Shown: piece by piece, positions 35,492-46,691 of the stretch
Numbering within the stretch: position 1 is the stretch's first letter
Layout of the letters: each line of letters starts with the position of its first letter
NCBI RefSeq assembly: GCF_913774235.1
Contig: NZ_CAJYDW010000012.1
Coordinates: 558,001 to 622,000 of the forward strand
Length of the DNA stretch: 64,000 nucleotides
Direction: 5' to 3'
Source of the DNA: an uncultured Pseudomonas sp.
Lineage (GTDB): Bacteria > Pseudomonadota > Gammaproteobacteria > Pseudomonadales > Pseudomonadaceae
The notes under the pieces: model-generated
Seen by the model: only the letters and a program-made list of their open reading frames with translations
Database searches by the model: none
What the model was told of the DNA's origin: nothing
Position numbers and translations under genes: made by a program

Positions 35492-36939
35492 CAGGGGGCG
35501 TCGGCCAGGCGCGCGGCCTGCCAGTCGCCGCCCAGGGCCATCTGCAGCTGGACACTGGTCACCAGCTGACTGGATTCCAGTTGCAGCAGGCTTTGCTCCT
35601 GACTGAGCTGGGTCGCCTGGGTGGTGGCCACGTCCAGGTAGTCGATGATGCCGGCCTCGTACTGGTCGCGGGTCACGCTGGCCGAGTCACGGGCGGCGGC
35701 CACGGCGCGGCGCTGGGCGGCGAGTTCGGGACCGAGCACGTGCAGGGCCACCAGGTCGTCTTCCACCTCGCCCAGGGCGGTGAGTACCGTCTGCCGGTAG
35801 CTGGCGACCTTGGCGTCGTAGGCGGCGCGAGCCTGGTCGACGCCGGCGCGGGTGGCGCCGAAGTCGAACAGGGTGCCGGAGAGCGTCGGGCCCAGGGACC
35901 AGAAGCGGCTCGGTGTCTTGAACAGCTCGCCGAGCAGGCTGCTCTGGTAGCCGCCGCTGGCGCTCAGGGTCAGGTCCGGATAGTAGGCGGCGGTGGCCAC
36001 GCCGATGGCGGCGTTGGCCGCGGCCACCTGGCGCTCGGCCTGGGCGATGTCGGGGCGGCGCTCCAGCAGCTCGGTGGGCAGGCCCGCGGGAATCTCCGGC
36101 AGCCGGGCCTGCCACCGGGGATCGACGGCCAGGGTGAAGTCCGCCGGCGGCTTGCCCAATAGCAGGGCGATGGCGTGTTCCAGCTGGGCGCGCTGGGTGG
36201 TCAGGGCCAGCCGGTTGGCGTCGGCGCTCTCCAGCTGGGTCCGCGCCTGGGCGAGATCGGCGCGAGAGGCGAGTTGTTCGTCGTACTTGTTCTGGATCAC
36301 CGCGAGATAGCGCCGGTAGTCGGCCAGGGTCTGGTCGTAGAGCGCCAGGCGCCGATCCAGCACGCGCAGCTGGAAGTAGTCCTGGGCCAGTTCCGCCTGG
36401 GCGCTGAGGGTGGCGTTGGCCAGCTCCGCGGCGCTGGCCTGGGCACTGGCACGGTCTTCTTCCAGGGTGCGGCGCAGCTTGCCCCAGAGATCCAAGTCCC
36501 AGCTCAGGCCGAGACTCAGGCTTTCGGCGTTCCTCACCGTGGCGCCGCCCGCCGTAGAACTGCTGGAGTTGCTGGAACCGCTGGAACTACTGCCGTTCTC
36601 GCTGCGGGTCGCCTTGGCGTCCAGGGTGGCGCTGGGCAGGGTCTCGGCACGGCTCTCGCGGACCAGGGCGCGGGCCTGGCGATAGAGCGCCTGGTACTGG
36701 GCGACGTTCTGGTTGGAGACCTCTACCTGGGCCAGCAGGGCGCTGAGCTGGGGATCGTCGTAGCGCTGCCACCAGGCGCCCTTGGCCTGGTCGTCGCGCG
36801 GACTGGCGGCCTTCCAGCCGGCCGCCTCCTTGAATTGGGTCGAGACCGGGGCGCTGGGCCGCTGGTAGTCGGGCCCGACGGTGCAGCCGGCGAGCAGGGT
36901 CAGCAGGAGCAGCGGGGGCAGGAGGCGCGGGAGGGGCAT
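35491..36939 (-). CDS. opmB: Outer-membrane efflux channel lipoprotein (OpmB-like)
   Basis: A 482-residue TolC/OprM-family protein. The signal peptide ends in the lipobox LLAGC (Cys19), so it is lipid-anchored like OprM. The two OEP repeats show the family pattern DxxLxxLL..N, YxxxLxLSLSWDLDLWGKLRR and RRPDIAQAERQVAAANA..GVA.AAYYPDLTL. A Ser/Gly/Asn-rich insertion around residues 115-130 is low complexity. Last gene of the pump operon, 11 nt after muxC. It forms the outer-membrane exit duct. Confidence 0.95.
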   Translation of the reverse strand: MPLPRLLPPLLLLTLLAGCTVGPDYQRPSAPVSTQFKEAAGWKAASPRDDQAKGAWWQRYDDPQLSALLAQVEVSNQNVAQYQALYRQARALVRESRAETLPSATLDAKATRSENGSSSSGSSNSSSSTAGGATVRNAESLSLGLSWDLDLWGKLRRTLEEDRASAQASAAELANATLSAQAELAQDYFQLRVLDRRLALYDQTLADYRRYLAVIQNKYDEQLASRADLAQARTQLESADANRLALTTQRAQLEHAIALLLGKPPADFTLAVDPRWQARLPEIPAGLPTELLERRPDIAQAERQVAAANAAIGVATAAYYPDLTLSASGGYQSSLLGELFKTPSRFWSLGPTLSGTLFDFGATRAGVDQARAAYDAKVASYRQTVLTALGEVEDDLVALHVLGPELAAQRRAVAAARDSASVTRDQYEAGIIDYLDVATTQATQLSQEQSLLQLESSQLVTSVQLQMALGGDWQAARLADAP

Positions 36940-36950
36940 GGTCGTTACCT

Positions 36951-39900
36951 TCAGGCCGCGGTGCGGCGCAGACGCTGGTGCCAGAACCGGCGGCTGGCGC
37001 GGCTCAGGCGGTCGAGACAGAGGAACACCACCGGGGTGGTGAAGAGGGTCAGCACCTGGCTCAGGGCCAGGCCGCCGGCGATGGCCAGGCCCAGGGGCCG
37101 GCGCAATTCGTCGTCGCCGCCGCTGCCCAGGGCCAGCGGCAGGGCGCCGAAGAAGGCCGCCAGGGTAGTCATCAGGATCGGCCGGAATCTCAGTCGGCAG
37201 GCCTCGCGGATGGCGGCCTCGGGTGAGAGGCCGCGGTCGCGCTCGGCCACCAGGGCGAAGTCCACCAGCAGAATGGCGTTCTTCTTGACGATGCCGATCA
37301 GCAGCAGGATGCCGATCAGGGCGATGAGGGTCAGCTGGGTGCCGGTGGCCAGCAGCAGCAACAGGGCGCCGACCCCGGCCGAGGGCAGGGTAGAGAGGAT
37401 GGTCAGCGGATGGATGTAGCTCTCGTAGAGCATGCCCAGCACCAGGTAGATGGCCGCCAGGGCCGCCGCCACCAGCCAGGGGATCTGCGCGACCAGGGTG
37501 GCGAAGGCCTGGGCGGTGCCCTGGAAGCCGGACTGGATCTCCCGCGGCAGGCCGACCTTGACCAGCGCCGCCTTGATCGCCGTCTGGGCCTGCTCCAGGG
37601 AGACGCCATCGGCCAGGTTGAAGGCCAGGGTGCTGGTGGCCATCTGGCCCTGGTGCGCCACCGCCAGGGGCGCGTTGCCGCCGGTGAAGCGGGCGAAGGC
37701 GGCCAGCGGGACCTGGCTGCCGCTGCTGGTCACCACGTACAGTTGCTTGAGCACCTGCGGGTCCTGGGTGTAGTTCGGCGCCAGCCCCAGCACCACGTGG
37801 TACTGGTTGAGGGTGCGATAGAGGGTCGCTACCTGGCGCTGGCTGAAGGCGTTGTCCAGCAGGGTGTCGAGGTCCTTGACGCTCACCCCCAGACGACTGG
37901 CCGCGGCGCGGTCGATCTCCAGACGCACCTCCTGGCCGCCGTTCTGGGCATCGGAATCCACCCCGGTGAGTTCGGGCAGGGTCTTGAAGGCGGCTTCCAC
38001 CTTGGGCGTCCAGCTGCGCAGTTCGTCGAGATCGTCGGCCTGCAGGCTGAATTGATAGGTGGCGTTGGCGCTGCGCCCGCCGACGCGCAGATCCTGGGCC
38101 GGCATGAGGAACAGCTGGATACCGGCGTGGCGGCTACCGGCCAGGCTCAGGCGATTGGCGATCTGCTGGGCGCTGTCCTGGCGCTCGCTGTAGTCCTTGA
38201 GGCGGATGAAGAACTGCGCCGAGTTGCGCGAGCCGAACATCCCACCGCCGGTGGAGGCCATCACCGCCGCCACGTCGGGATCGCGACGCAACTGGGCGGC
38301 GATTTCCCGCACGAAGGGCGACAGGGCCTGGTAGGAGATGTTCTGGTCGGCGCGGATGGCGCCCATGATCACCCCGGTGTCCTGGTCCGGGAAGAAGCCC
38401 TTGGGCACCACCACATAGAGATAGACATTGAGCACCACGGTCAGCGCCAGGCTCGCCAGGGTCAGCAGCGGATGCCGCAAGACCCAGTCCAGGCCGCGCA
38501 GGTAGCCGGCTTGCAGGCGCGCCAGGGTCGTTTCGATCAGGCGATAGGCCGGCGGCACCGGCGCGTCGGGCGACCGCTCGCGCAGCAACCGGGCGCAGAG
38601 CATGGGGGTGAGCGACAGCGACAGCAGCATGGAGATGACCAGGGCCACGCTGAGGGTCACGGCAAATTCGCGGAACAGCCGGCCGACGATGCCGCCCATG
38701 AGCAGCAGTGGGATGAACACGGCGATCAGCGACAGGGTCATGGACAGCACGGTGAAGGCCACTTCGCGCCCGCCGACCAGCGCCGCGCGCAACGGCCCGC
38801 GGCCCAGTTCGCGATGGCGGGTGACGTTCTCCAGCACCACGATGGCATCGTCCACCACGAAGCCGGTGGCGATGATCAGCGCCATCAGCGACAGGTTGTC
38901 CAGGCTGTAGTCGAGCAGGTACATCACCGCGCAGGTGCCGATCAGCGACAGCGGCAGGACCAGCGCCGGCACCAGGGTGGCGCGCAGGTCACGCAGGAAG
39001 ACGAAGACCACCCCGATCACCAGCAGCACCGCCACCAGCAGGGTCTCCTCGGTGGAATGCAGCGAGGCCTTGATGCTGGCCGAGCGATCGATCACCGGCA
39101 CCAGGTCCACGTCGCCGGGTACCAGGGCCTGCAAGGCCGGCAGCTGGGCCTTGATGGCGTCCAGGGTCTGCAGCATGTTGGCACCGGCCTGGCGGGTCAC
39201 GGCCAGGGTCACCGAGGGCTGGCCGTTGAGCGAGCCGCTGACGTAGACGTCCTCCACCGTGGCATAGACCCGCGCCACGTCGCTCAGCCGCACCGCGGCG
39301 CCCTCCTGGTAACCGACGATCAGCTGCGCATAGTCTGCCGCCTGCTCCAGCTGGCCGTTGCTGTCGATGGACCAGGTCTGGCCCTCGGCGTGCAGCACCC
39401 CCTTGGCGCCATGGGTGGTGGCGTTGGCGATGGCCGCGCGCACGCTGTCCAGGGCGATGCCGGCATGGGCCAGTTGCTGGGGTTGCAGGTCGATGCGGAT
39501 CGCCGGCAGCGAGCTGCCGCGAATCGACACCTGGCCGACGCCCTGCACCTGGGCGATCTTCTGCTGCAGGATGCTCGACGCCAGGTCGTAGAGTTCGCCC
39601 GGGCTGCGCGTCTTGGACGTCAGCGCCAGCATCAGGATCGGTGATTCCGTGGGGTTGGCCTTGCGGTAGGTGGGCAGGCTGGGCATGCCGCTGGGCAGCA
39701 GGCTGCGCGCGGCGTTGATGCCGGCCTGGACGTCGCGGGCGGCGCCGTCGATGTTGCGCGACAGGTCGAATTGCAGGATCAGGGTGGTGGAGCCCTGGCT
39801 GCTGCTGGAGGTCAGCTCGGTGATCCCAGCGATCTGGCCGAGGCTGCGCTCCAGCGGCGTGGCCACGGTGGCGGCCATGGTCTCGGGGCTGGCGCCGGGC

Positions 39901-40052
39901 AGGCTGGCGGTGACCACGATGGTGGGGAAGTCCACCTTGGGCAGCGGCGCCACCGGCAACTGGGCGTAGCCGAGCAGGCCGAGCAGCAGCACCGCCAGGC
40001 TCAGCAACAGGGTGGCGACCGGCTTGAGCACGAACAGGCGGATGGGGTTCAT
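36951..40052 (-). CDS. muxC: RND efflux permease, MuxC/MdtC-like
   Basis: A 1033-residue inner-membrane proton/drug antiporter subunit with the RND pattern of twelve helices and two large periplasmic loops. Conserved blocks include the N-terminal [28 protein letters not shown] in TM4 region with the proton-relay acidic residues, and [14 protein letters not shown] in the second half. It overlaps muxB by 4 nt. By homology MuxB and MuxC form a heteromultimeric pump, as MdtB/MdtC do. Known substrates in relatives include novobiocin, aztreonam and macrolides; substrates here are not known. Confidence 0.95.
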   Translation of the reverse strand: MNPIRLFVLKPVATLLLSLAVLLLGLLGYAQLPVAPLPKVDFPTIVVTASLPGASPETMAATVATPLERSLGQIAGITELTSSSSQGSTTLILQFDLSRNIDGAARDVQAGINAARSLLPSGMPSLPTYRKANPTESPILMLALTSKTRSPGELYDLASSILQQKIAQVQGVGQVSIRGSSLPAIRIDLQPQQLAHAGIALDSVRAAIANATTHGAKGVLHAEGQTWSIDSNGQLEQAADYAQLIVGYQEGAAVRLSDVARVYATVEDVYVSGSLNGQPSVTLAVTRQAGANMLQTLDAIKAQLPALQALVPGDVDLVPVIDRSASIKASLHSTEETLLVAVLLVIGVVFVFLRDLRATLVPALVLPLSLIGTCAVMYLLDYSLDNLSLMALIIATGFVVDDAIVVLENVTRHRELGRGPLRAALVGGREVAFTVLSMTLSLIAVFIPLLLMGGIVGRLFREFAVTLSVALVISMLLSLSLTPMLCARLLRERSPDAPVPPAYRLIETTLARLQAGYLRGLDWVLRHPLLTLASLALTVVLNVYLYVVVPKGFFPDQDTGVIMGAIRADQNISYQALSPFVREIAAQLRRDPDVAAVMASTGGGMFGSRNSAQFFIRLKDYSERQDSAQQIANRLSLAGSRHAGIQLFLMPAQDLRVGGRSANATYQFSLQADDLDELRSWTPKVEAAFKTLPELTGVDSDAQNGGQEVRLEIDRAAASRLGVSVKDLDTLLDNAFSQRQVATLYRTLNQYHVVLGLAPNYTQDPQVLKQLYVVTSSGSQVPLAAFARFTGGNAPLAVAHQGQMATSTLAFNLADGVSLEQAQTAIKAALVKVGLPREIQSGFQGTAQAFATLVAQIPWLVAAALAAIYLVLGMLYESYIHPLTILSTLPSAGVGALLLLLATGTQLTLIALIGILLLIGIVKKNAILLVDFALVAERDRGLSPEAAIREACRLRFRPILMTTLAAFFGALPLALGSGGDDELRRPLGLAIAGGLALSQVLTLFTTPVVFLCLDRLSRASRRFWHQRLRRTAA

Positions 40053-43000
40053 CGCTCTTCGCTCCGCTGCCAGCGCCGTCCCAGCCGCTCGCCGAGGCTA
40101 TCGAAGGCCAGGTAGATCACCGGGGTGGTGTAGAGCGTCAGCACCTGGCTGACGAGCAGCCCGCCGACGATTACCAGCCCCAGCGGCCGGCGCAGTTCGG
40201 CGCCGGAACCACTGGCGAACATCAGCGGCAGGGCGCCGAGCAGGGCGGCCAGGGTGGTCATCAGGATAGGTCTCAGGCGCAAGAGACAAGCACGGTGGAT
40301 GGCCGCCCGCGGCGCCAGGTGCAGTTGCTGGCGCCCCTCCAGAGCGAAGTCCACCATCATGATGGCGTTCTTCTTGACGATGCCGATCAGCAGCACCACC
40401 CCGATCAGGGCGATCAGGGAGAACTCGGTGCCGGTCAGCAACAGCAGCAGCAGTGCGCCGATGGCCGCCGAGGGCAGGGTGGAGAGGATGGTCACCGGGT
40501 GGATGAAGCTCTCGTAGAGCACCCCCAGCACGATATACATCACCACCACCGCGGCCAGAATCAGCCACAGGGTATTGCCAGCGGCCTGCTGGAAGGCCTG
40601 GGCGGCGCCCTGGTACCTCAGGGTGACGCTACTCGGCGCCTGGGCCTCGGCCAGGCTCTGGGCGATGGCCTGCTGTGCCTGTTCCAGGGAATAGCCGTCG
40701 GCCAGGTTGAAGGACAGCGTCACCGCCGGAAACTGCCCCAGGCGCGTCAGCGCCAGGGCGCCGGGACGCTGCTCGATACGGGCGATGTCGGTGAGGCGTA
40801 CCAGGCCCTTGGGGGCGCTGGTGGTGGTCGTGGCAGCGGTGCTTGTGCTGGTACTGGTGCCGGTGCTAGCGGTCGAACTCGTGGCGGGCGCCAGGTAGAT
40901 GTCGCCGAAGGCCGCCGGGGTCTGCCGGAAGGCACCGGGCACCTGCAGCACCACCCGGTACTGGTTGGCCTGGGTGAAGATGGTGGAGATCAGCCGTTGA
41001 CCGAAGGCGTTGTACAGGGCGGTGTCCACGTCGGCAGCGGTGATGCCGAAACGCGCGGCGGCGGTGCGATCCAGTTCCACCTGGGCGGTCAGTCCCTGGT
41101 CTTCCAGGTCGTCGAGCACGTCGCGTAGCTCCGGCCGTGCCTGCAGGCGCTGCATGAGCCGCGGTAGCAGGGCAGCCAGCTGGGTGCCGTCGGCGTCGTC
41201 AAGGGTGAACTGGTACTGGCTGGGGGTGAGCTGGTCGTCCACCGTCAGCTCCTGGTTGGCCACCAGGTCCAGGCGAATGCCGGCGACGTCCGCGGCGGCC
41301 TGCTTGAGGCGCTGGATGATGGCAGGCGCACGGTCGCTGCGTTCGTCGAAGGGCTTGAGCTGGATCTGCAGGCGGCCCTGGTTGAGGGTGGCGTTGGTGC
41401 CGTCCACGCCGATGCTGGAGGTGACCGTGGCCACCGCCGGATCGGCCAGCACCCTTTGCACCAGCGCCTGCTGGCGGCGCGCCATGGCGTCGAAAGAGAC
41501 ATCCTGCGACGCGCGGGTGAAGCCGACGATCAGCCCGGTGTCCTCGGCGGGAAAGAAGCCCTTGGGCACCAGCAGGTAGAGCAGGGCGGTCAGCGCCACG
41601 GTAGCCACCGCTACCAGCAGGGTCAGCCGCTGATGGTCCAGCACCACGCTCAGGGTGCGGTCGTAACCCGCTACCAGGCGCTCGAACTGGTGTTCGCCCC
41701 AGCGCGCGAAGCGGCTCTGGCGCTCCAGCGGCACGTGGTGCAGCAGCCGGCCGCAAAGCATCGGGGTGAGCGTCAGGGAGACGAACATGGAGACCAGGAT
41801 GGCCACCGCCAGGGTGATGGCGAATTCCCGGAACAGCCGGCCCACCACATCGCCCATGAACAGCAGCGGGATCAGCACGGCGATCAGCGAGAAGGTCAGG
41901 GAAATGATGGTGAAGCCGATCTCCCGCGAGCCGCGCAGTGCCGCCTGCAGCGGCGGTTCGCCCTCTTCCAGGTGGCGGGCGATGTTCTCCACCACCACGA
42001 TGGCGTCGTCGATGACGAAGCCGGTGGCGATGGTCAGGGCCATCAGCGTCAGGTTGTTCAGCGAGAAACCCGCCAGGTACATGACGCCGAAGGTGCCCAC
42101 CAGCGACAGCGGTACCGCCAGGCTGGGGATCAGGGTGGCGGTGAGGTTGCGCAGGAACAGGAAGGTCACCATCACCACCAGGGCGATGGACAGCAGCAAC
42201 TCGAACTGCACGTCGGCAAGCGAGGCGCGGATGGTCTGGGTGCGGTCGGCCAGCACCGTCAGTTGCACGTTATCGGGCAGGGCGGCGCGCAGTTTGGGCA
42301 GTTGCGCCTGGATGGCGTCGAACACGCCGATGACGTTGGCCCCCGGTTGGCGCTGGATGTTGATGACGATGGCCGGGCGGCCGTTGGCGGTGGCCTCCAG
42401 GTAGGCGTTCTCAGGCGCCTCCTCGGTAGTGGCCACGTCCTTGAGGCGCAGGGCGGCGCCGTGCTCGTAGCTGAGCACCAGCTCGCCATACTCGGCGGCG
42501 CTGCGCAGCTGGTCGTTGGCGTCGATGGTGATGGAGTGGTCGGGCCCATCGAAGCCGCCCTTGGAGCCGTTGACGTTGGCCGCGTTGACCACCGTGTAGA
42601 CGTCTTCCAGGGTCAGGCCGTGGGCGGCCAGGGCCTTGGGGTTGACGTCAATGCGTACCGCCGGCTGCTGGCCGCCGGCCAGGCTCACCAGCCCGACCCC
42701 GGAGATCTGCGACAGCTTCAGCGCCAGGCGAGTGTTGACCAGGTCCTGCACTTGGGTCAGCGGCAGGCTGTCGGAGGTGGCGGCCAGGGTCAGTACCGGG
42801 GCGTCGGCGGGGTTGACCTTCTTGTAGGTGGGCGGATTGGGCAGGTCGTTGGGCAGGAAGCTGTTGGCGGCATTGATCGCGGCCTGCACCTCCTGCTCGG
42901 CGACGTCCAGCGACAGGCTCAGGTCGAACTTCAGGGTGATCACCGAGGCGCCGGCCGAGCTGGTGGAGTACTGCTGCGCCAGGCCGGCCATCTGCCCCAG

Positions 43001-43210
43001 CTGGCGTTCCAGGGGCGCGGTCACCGCGGTGGCCAGCACCTTGGCGCTGGCGCCGGGGTAAAGGGTGGTCACCTGGATGATGGGATAGTCCACCTCCGGC
43101 AGCGCCGAGATGGGCAGCAGGCGATAGCCGAGGATGCCGGCGAACAGCACCGCCACCATCAGCAACACCGTGGCCACCGGCCGCTGGATGAACAGCCGCG
43201 ACGGATTCAT
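40049..43210 (-). CDS. muxB: RND efflux permease, MuxB/MdtB-like
   Basis: A 1053-residue paralogue of MuxC. It has the RND opening ([20 protein letters not shown]), [16 protein letters not shown], the [12 protein letters not shown] proton-relay segment and [15 protein letters not shown] distinctive stretch of about 25 Thr/Ser/Ala residues (near residues 780-805) interrupts the second periplasmic loop, low complexity and not expected in most relatives. It overlaps both muxA and muxC by 4 nt. It is the heteromeric partner of MuxC. Confidence 0.95.
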   Translation of the reverse strand: MNPSRLFIQRPVATVLLMVAVLFAGILGYRLLPISALPEVDYPIIQVTTLYPGASAKVLATAVTAPLERQLGQMAGLAQQYSTSSAGASVITLKFDLSLSLDVAEQEVQAAINAANSFLPNDLPNPPTYKKVNPADAPVLTLAATSDSLPLTQVQDLVNTRLALKLSQISGVGLVSLAGGQQPAVRIDVNPKALAAHGLTLEDVYTVVNAANVNGSKGGFDGPDHSITIDANDQLRSAAEYGELVLSYEHGAALRLKDVATTEEAPENAYLEATANGRPAIVINIQRQPGANVIGVFDAIQAQLPKLRAALPDNVQLTVLADRTQTIRASLADVQFELLLSIALVVMVTFLFLRNLTATLIPSLAVPLSLVGTFGVMYLAGFSLNNLTLMALTIATGFVIDDAIVVVENIARHLEEGEPPLQAALRGSREIGFTIISLTFSLIAVLIPLLFMGDVVGRLFREFAITLAVAILVSMFVSLTLTPMLCGRLLHHVPLERQSRFARWGEHQFERLVAGYDRTLSVVLDHQRLTLLVAVATVALTALLYLLVPKGFFPAEDTGLIVGFTRASQDVSFDAMARRQQALVQRVLADPAVATVTSSIGVDGTNATLNQGRLQIQLKPFDERSDRAPAIIQRLKQAAADVAGIRLDLVANQELTVDDQLTPSQYQFTLDDADGTQLAALLPRLMQRLQARPELRDVLDDLEDQGLTAQVELDRTAAARFGITAADVDTALYNAFGQRLISTIFTQANQYRVVLQVPGAFRQTPAAFGDIYLAPATSSTASTGTSTSTSTAATTTTSAPKGLVRLTDIARIEQRPGALALTRLGQFPAVTLSFNLADGYSLEQAQQAIAQSLAEAQAPSSVTLRYQGAAQAFQQAAGNTLWLILAAVVVMYIVLGVLYESFIHPVTILSTLPSAAIGALLLLLLTGTEFSLIALIGVVLLIGIVKKNAIMMVDFALEGRQQLHLAPRAAIHRACLLRLRPILMTTLAALLGALPLMFASGSGAELRRPLGLVIVGGLLVSQVLTLYTTPVIYLAFDSLGERLGRRWQRSEER

Positions 43211-44391
43211 CGGCGGGCATCCGCTGCCGGCGCGCCTTCCACCCGTACCTGGGCCCCGTCGCGCAGGTGATCGATACCGCGGATGACCACCCGTTCATCG
43301 CCCGCGAGCCCCTGGGTGATGGCCACTCGGTCGCCCAACGCCGGCCCGGTGGTCACGCCGCGTCTTTGCACCTTGTCATCGGCGCCCACCACATAGACGA
43401 AGCTGCCATCGCTGCCCAGCTGCACGGCGGCGGCAGGAACCACCACCGCGTTCTTCAGGGTGTCGGTCTGCAGGCGCACGTTGACGAACTGGTTGGGGTA
43501 CAGCTTCTCGTCCGGGTTGGCGAACAGGGCCTTGAGCTTGAGACTGCCGGTGCTGGTATCGATCTCGTTGCTGATGAACTTCAGGGTGCCCTCGGCCAGC
43601 GTCGTGCTGTCCAGTTGGCCGAGCGCGGTGACCGGTAGCGCCTGGCCCTGGCGGACCTTGGGCAGCAGGCTGGCAAGCATCGCCTGGGGCAGGCTGAAGG
43701 TCACGGCGATGGGATCGGTCTGGGTGATGCTGACGATGCCGGTGGTGTCGCCGGCCGCCAGGTAGTTGCCCGGGTCCACCAGGCGCAGGCCGACGTAGCC
43801 ATCCAGCGGCGCGGTGATGCGGGCGTACTGCAGATTCAACTGGGCGGCGGCGATCTGTGCCTGGTCGGCCTGCACCGCGCCCTGGTACTGGCCCACGGTG
43901 GCCACCTGGGTATCCAGCTCCTGCTTGGCCAGGGAGTCCTTGGCCACCAGCCGGCGGTAGCGCTCCAGGGTCAGTTGGGCGCTCTTGAGCAGCGCCTGGT
44001 TCTGCGCCAGGTCGCCGCGGTACTGGTCGAGGGTGGCCTGGTAGGGCCGCGGATCGATCTGCGCTAACAGCTGGCCCTTCTTCACCCGCTGGCCTTCGGT
44101 GAAGAACACCTGCTCCAGCTGGCCGGCCACCCGGGTGGTCACGGTAACGCTGGCATTGGCCACCACGGTGCCCAGGGCGGTGAGGGTGACGGGTACGTCG
44201 GCATGCCCGGCCTGGCCCACCGCGACGGTAATCGGCTGCGCCTGTCCGGCATTTGCCCCCCAGCTCCGGCCGCCATGGTTGCCGTGCGCGTTAGTGCCTG
44301 CGTCGCTCGAACGCTCATGCAGCCTGAGGCCCAGCGCCACGGCGGCACCGACCAAGACAACGACGACGAGAATGCGGGATTTCCTGCTCAT
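43207..44391 (-). CDS. muxA: RND efflux periplasmic adaptor, MuxA/MdtA-like
   Basis: A 394-residue membrane-fusion protein with one N-terminal membrane helix ([17 protein letters not shown]), a coiled-coil hairpin flanked by lipoyl halves ([46 protein letters not shown]), and beta-barrel and membrane-proximal domains with the [20 protein letters not shown] segment. It bridges the permeases to OpmB. First gene of the operon; about 425 nt of non-coding DNA lies upstream. Confidence 0.95.
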   Translation of the reverse strand: MSRKSRILVVVVLVGAAVALGLRLHERSSDAGTNAHGNHGGRSWGANAGQAQPITVAVGQAGHADVPVTLTALGTVVANASVTVTTRVAGQLEQVFFTEGQRVKKGQLLAQIDPRPYQATLDQYRGDLAQNQALLKSAQLTLERYRRLVAKDSLAKQELDTQVATVGQYQGAVQADQAQIAAAQLNLQYARITAPLDGYVGLRLVDPGNYLAAGDTTGIVSITQTDPIAVTFSLPQAMLASLLPKVRQGQALPVTALGQLDSTTLAEGTLKFISNEIDTSTGSLKLKALFANPDEKLYPNQFVNVRLQTDTLKNAVVVPAAAVQLGSDGSFVYVVGADDKVQRRGVTTGPALGDRVAITQGLAGDERVVIRGIDHLRDGAQVRVEGAPAADARR

Positions 44392-44817
44392 GCCTGCCAG
44401 ACCTGATTGAGATGGAGGTCAGGCTGCTGGGCAAATGTGCAGGAAATATGGAAAGGCGCTCAGCGCCTGCTAATGAAGTGTTTCAGACACTCGCGCAGGA
44501 GTTGGCGAGCGCTTTTTGCCCGGTTCGCTACTAAGAGCGTGCCAGGGGCTGAGGAGTGACAACGCAGGCCGGCCGGTCCGCCGTTGCCGGAAAAAGCGCT
44601 GCCAAACTATGTAGATAACTGCTGAAACACCGCACGAGGTCGGCCTTCCAATCGCGGCCATGGGCCGCTCCTACGGTGGCGGCCATGCCTGTAGGAGCGG
44701 CCCATGGCCGCGATCAGGAACCCCAAGACTGGCTTCAGATCCGGCTACCCGCGATCAGGCACCGCCCTAGCATTGAGCGCAGCGAAGCCCAACGGCACCC
44801 GCCGCTTCAAAAAAGCG
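44392..44817. other. Intergenic region upstream of muxA with a BIME
   Basis: About 425 bases. It should hold the muxA promoter on the minus strand. Near 44453-44467 AGGCGCT/AGCGCCT forms a short palindrome, AGTGT-N5-ACACT follows around 44476-44490, and the BIME at 44651-44714 dominates the distal half. No coding sequence seen. Confidence 0.5.
44651..44714. repeat. BIME: paired REP elements in inverted orientation
   Basis: ATCGCGGCCATGGGCCGCTCCTAC (24 bp here given as positions 44651-44674) and its perfect inverse (44691-44714) flank a 16-nt spacer. Each arm has the GTAGGAGCGG...CCGCGAT pattern of Pseudomonas REPs. A related pair occurs at 55481-55558. No ORF. Confidence 0.9.
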
Positions 44818-45651
44818 TCAGTCCAGATCCGCCGCCGAATGCCGCTCGGCCACTTGCTCGTCGGGCTCGCCCCAGGTGCGATTGACACGGCGGCCGCGTT
44901 GCACGGCGGGGCGCGCGGCGATGGCCTTGGCCCAGCGCTGGACGTGGGTATAGTCCTGCACGGAAAGAAACTCCGCGGCGTTGTACAGCTGGCCCAGTAC
45001 CAGGTTGCCGTACCAGCTCCAGATGGCGATATCGGCGATGCCGTATTCCTCGCCCGCCACATAGGTACGCTCGGCCAACAGCCGGTCGAGCACATCGAGC
45101 TGGCGCTTGGCTTCCATGGCGTAGCGGTTGATCGGGTATTCGAGCTTTTCCGGCGCATAGGCGTAGAAATGTCCGAAGCCACCGCCCAGGAAGGGCGCCG
45201 AACCCATTTGCCAGAACAGCCAGTTCAGCGTCTCGGTACGGCCAGCATGATCCTTGGGAATGAAGGCGCCGAAGCTATCGGCGAGATAGAGCAGGATGGC
45301 GCCGGACTCGAAGACGCGCAGCGGCTCGGCTCCGCGGCGGTCCACCAGCGCCGGGATCTTGGAGTTGGGGTTGATCTCGACGAAGCCACTGGAAAATTGC
45401 TCGCCTTCGCCGATGCGGATCAGCCAGGCATCGTATTCGGCGTCGCTATGTCCGGCCGCCAGCAATTCTTCCAGCAGGATGGTCACCTTCATGCCGTTGG
45501 GCGTGCCCAGGGAATACAGCTGGAAGGGATGCTCGCCGACCGGCAGATCCTTGTCATGGGTCGCGCCAGCGACGGGCCGGTTGATGCTGGCGAAGTTGCC
45601 GCCAGAGGTGGTAGGGGTCCAGACGCGTGGGGGAGTGTAGGGTTCGCTCAT
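44818..45651 (-). CDS. yghU: Glutathione S-transferase, YghU type (disulfide-bond reductase)
   Basis: A 277-residue GST of the Nu/YghU class that binds two GSH and reduces disulfides or peroxides. The N-terminal extension with TPTTSGGNFASINRP is typical, followed by the thioredoxin half (FQLYSLGTPNGMKVTILLEEL; NPNSKIPALVD; FESGAILLYLAD) and a C-terminal helical half. It lies 71 nt downstream of an AraC-type regulator on the same strand, a possible control link. Confidence 0.92.
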   Translation of the reverse strand: MSEPYTPPRVWTPTTSGGNFASINRPVAGATHDKDLPVGEHPFQLYSLGTPNGMKVTILLEELLAAGHSDAEYDAWLIRIGEGEQFSSGFVEINPNSKIPALVDRRGAEPLRVFESGAILLYLADSFGAFIPKDHAGRTETLNWLFWQMGSAPFLGGGFGHFYAYAPEKLEYPINRYAMEAKRQLDVLDRLLAERTYVAGEEYGIADIAIWSWYGNLVLGQLYNAAEFLSVQDYTHVQRWAKAIAARPAVQRGRRVNRTWGEPDEQVAERHSAADLD

Positions 45652-45722
45652 GGTGGCTCTGTCCTCGGTCGGTAAAGATCGGTCGTTCGATCATAACCGA
45701 ACATGCGTTGCTAGGGCTCGGC

Positions 45723-46625
45723 TCAGGCGTTCTGTTCGGTCAGCCGTTGCGCCGTCAGACTCCGATACTGCCGCGGCGTCATGCCCTTGAGCTGATGAAA
45801 GCGCCGGTTGAAGTTGGAGATGTTGTTGAAGCCGGCTTCGAAACAGATGTCCGTCACCGGCATGCGGCTGTGGGACAGCATCTCGCAGGCCTTGCTGATG
45901 CGCAGGCTGTTGACGAATTCGACGAAGGTGCGCCCCGTGGCCTGGCGGAAGAAGCGCGAGAAATAGGTGGGCGTCATGCCCAGGTGCTCGGCCGCTTCCT
46001 CTTGGCTAAAGTCGCGCTGGTAGTGATCGAAGATGAAATTCAGCGCCCGGTTGGTGCGATCCACTGCCTGTTCGCTGGCGGTACCGGGCTCCACTACGCC
46101 GGATAGCAACTGGTAGCGCTCCGAGGTGGCCAGTGCCTCCATCAGCACCAGGAAATGCCCGAGGCGGGTGGCGCCGCCACTGTCGGCGATGCGTTGCAGC
46201 AAGTCACCGGCCCTGCCGATCAGCTCGGGATCATGGAATTCGATGCCGTAGCGCGCCCGCTCCAGCAGGGGCGCCAGGCCGCTGAGCTCGGGGAACACCG
46301 CGGTGGCGTTGTCCACCGTCTCGTCGGTGAAGTTGACCAGCATGTCGCGCTTGACCACCACCTCGCCCTCGGCGATGCGGCTGATCCAGTTGTGCGGCAG
46401 GTTGGGGCCGGTTAGGAACAGAGTGCCGGGATAGAAGTTGCCGATATAGTCGCCGATGAAGGCCGTGCCGGAACTGGCCACGATCAGGTGCAATTCGTAT
46501 TCCTTGTGGAAGTGCCAACGCACCAGCGGGCAGGGGAAGCCGTGCTCGCGGTAGATCACCGAGTGGCCGCTCAGGTCCTCCATCAATTCATAGGAGGGAC
46601 TGCTCTTGCGTAAGGACTGACTCAT
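45723..46625 (-). CDS. AraC family transcriptional regulator with cupin sensor domain
   Basis: A 300-residue regulator. The N-terminal cupin-like domain (about 15-110, WHFHKEYELHLI, GDYIGNFYPGTLFLTGPNLPH) binds a small molecule; the C-terminal double HTH (about 190-295) has EEAAEHLGMTPTYFSRFFRQATG and ICFEAGFNNISNFNRRFHQLKGMTPRQYR. Same strand as yghU, 71 nt upstream of it. Inducer unknown. Confidence 0.92.
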   Translation of the reverse strand: MSQSLRKSSPSYELMEDLSGHSVIYREHGFPCPLVRWHFHKEYELHLIVASSGTAFIGDYIGNFYPGTLFLTGPNLPHNWISRIAEGEVVVKRDMLVNFTDETVDNATAVFPELSGLAPLLERARYGIEFHDPELIGRAGDLLQRIADSGGATRLGHFLVLMEALATSERYQLLSGVVEPGTASEQAVDRTNRALNFIFDHYQRDFSQEEAAEHLGMTPTYFSRFFRQATGRTFVEFVNSLRISKACEMLSHSRMPVTDICFEAGFNNISNFNRRFHQLKGMTPRQYRSLTAQRLTEQNA

Positions 46626-46691
46626 GGGTCGACCTGTCGTTCTTGTTGGTCTTGATCCTGGCCCTGTTGGACGTCCATCGCAACCCTGGGT

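Noticed and set aside
37410..39644. 744-codon plus-strand open frame, and a similar one at 41456-43270
   Set aside because: Both are antisense to the RND permease genes and are His/Gln/Gly-rich shadows.
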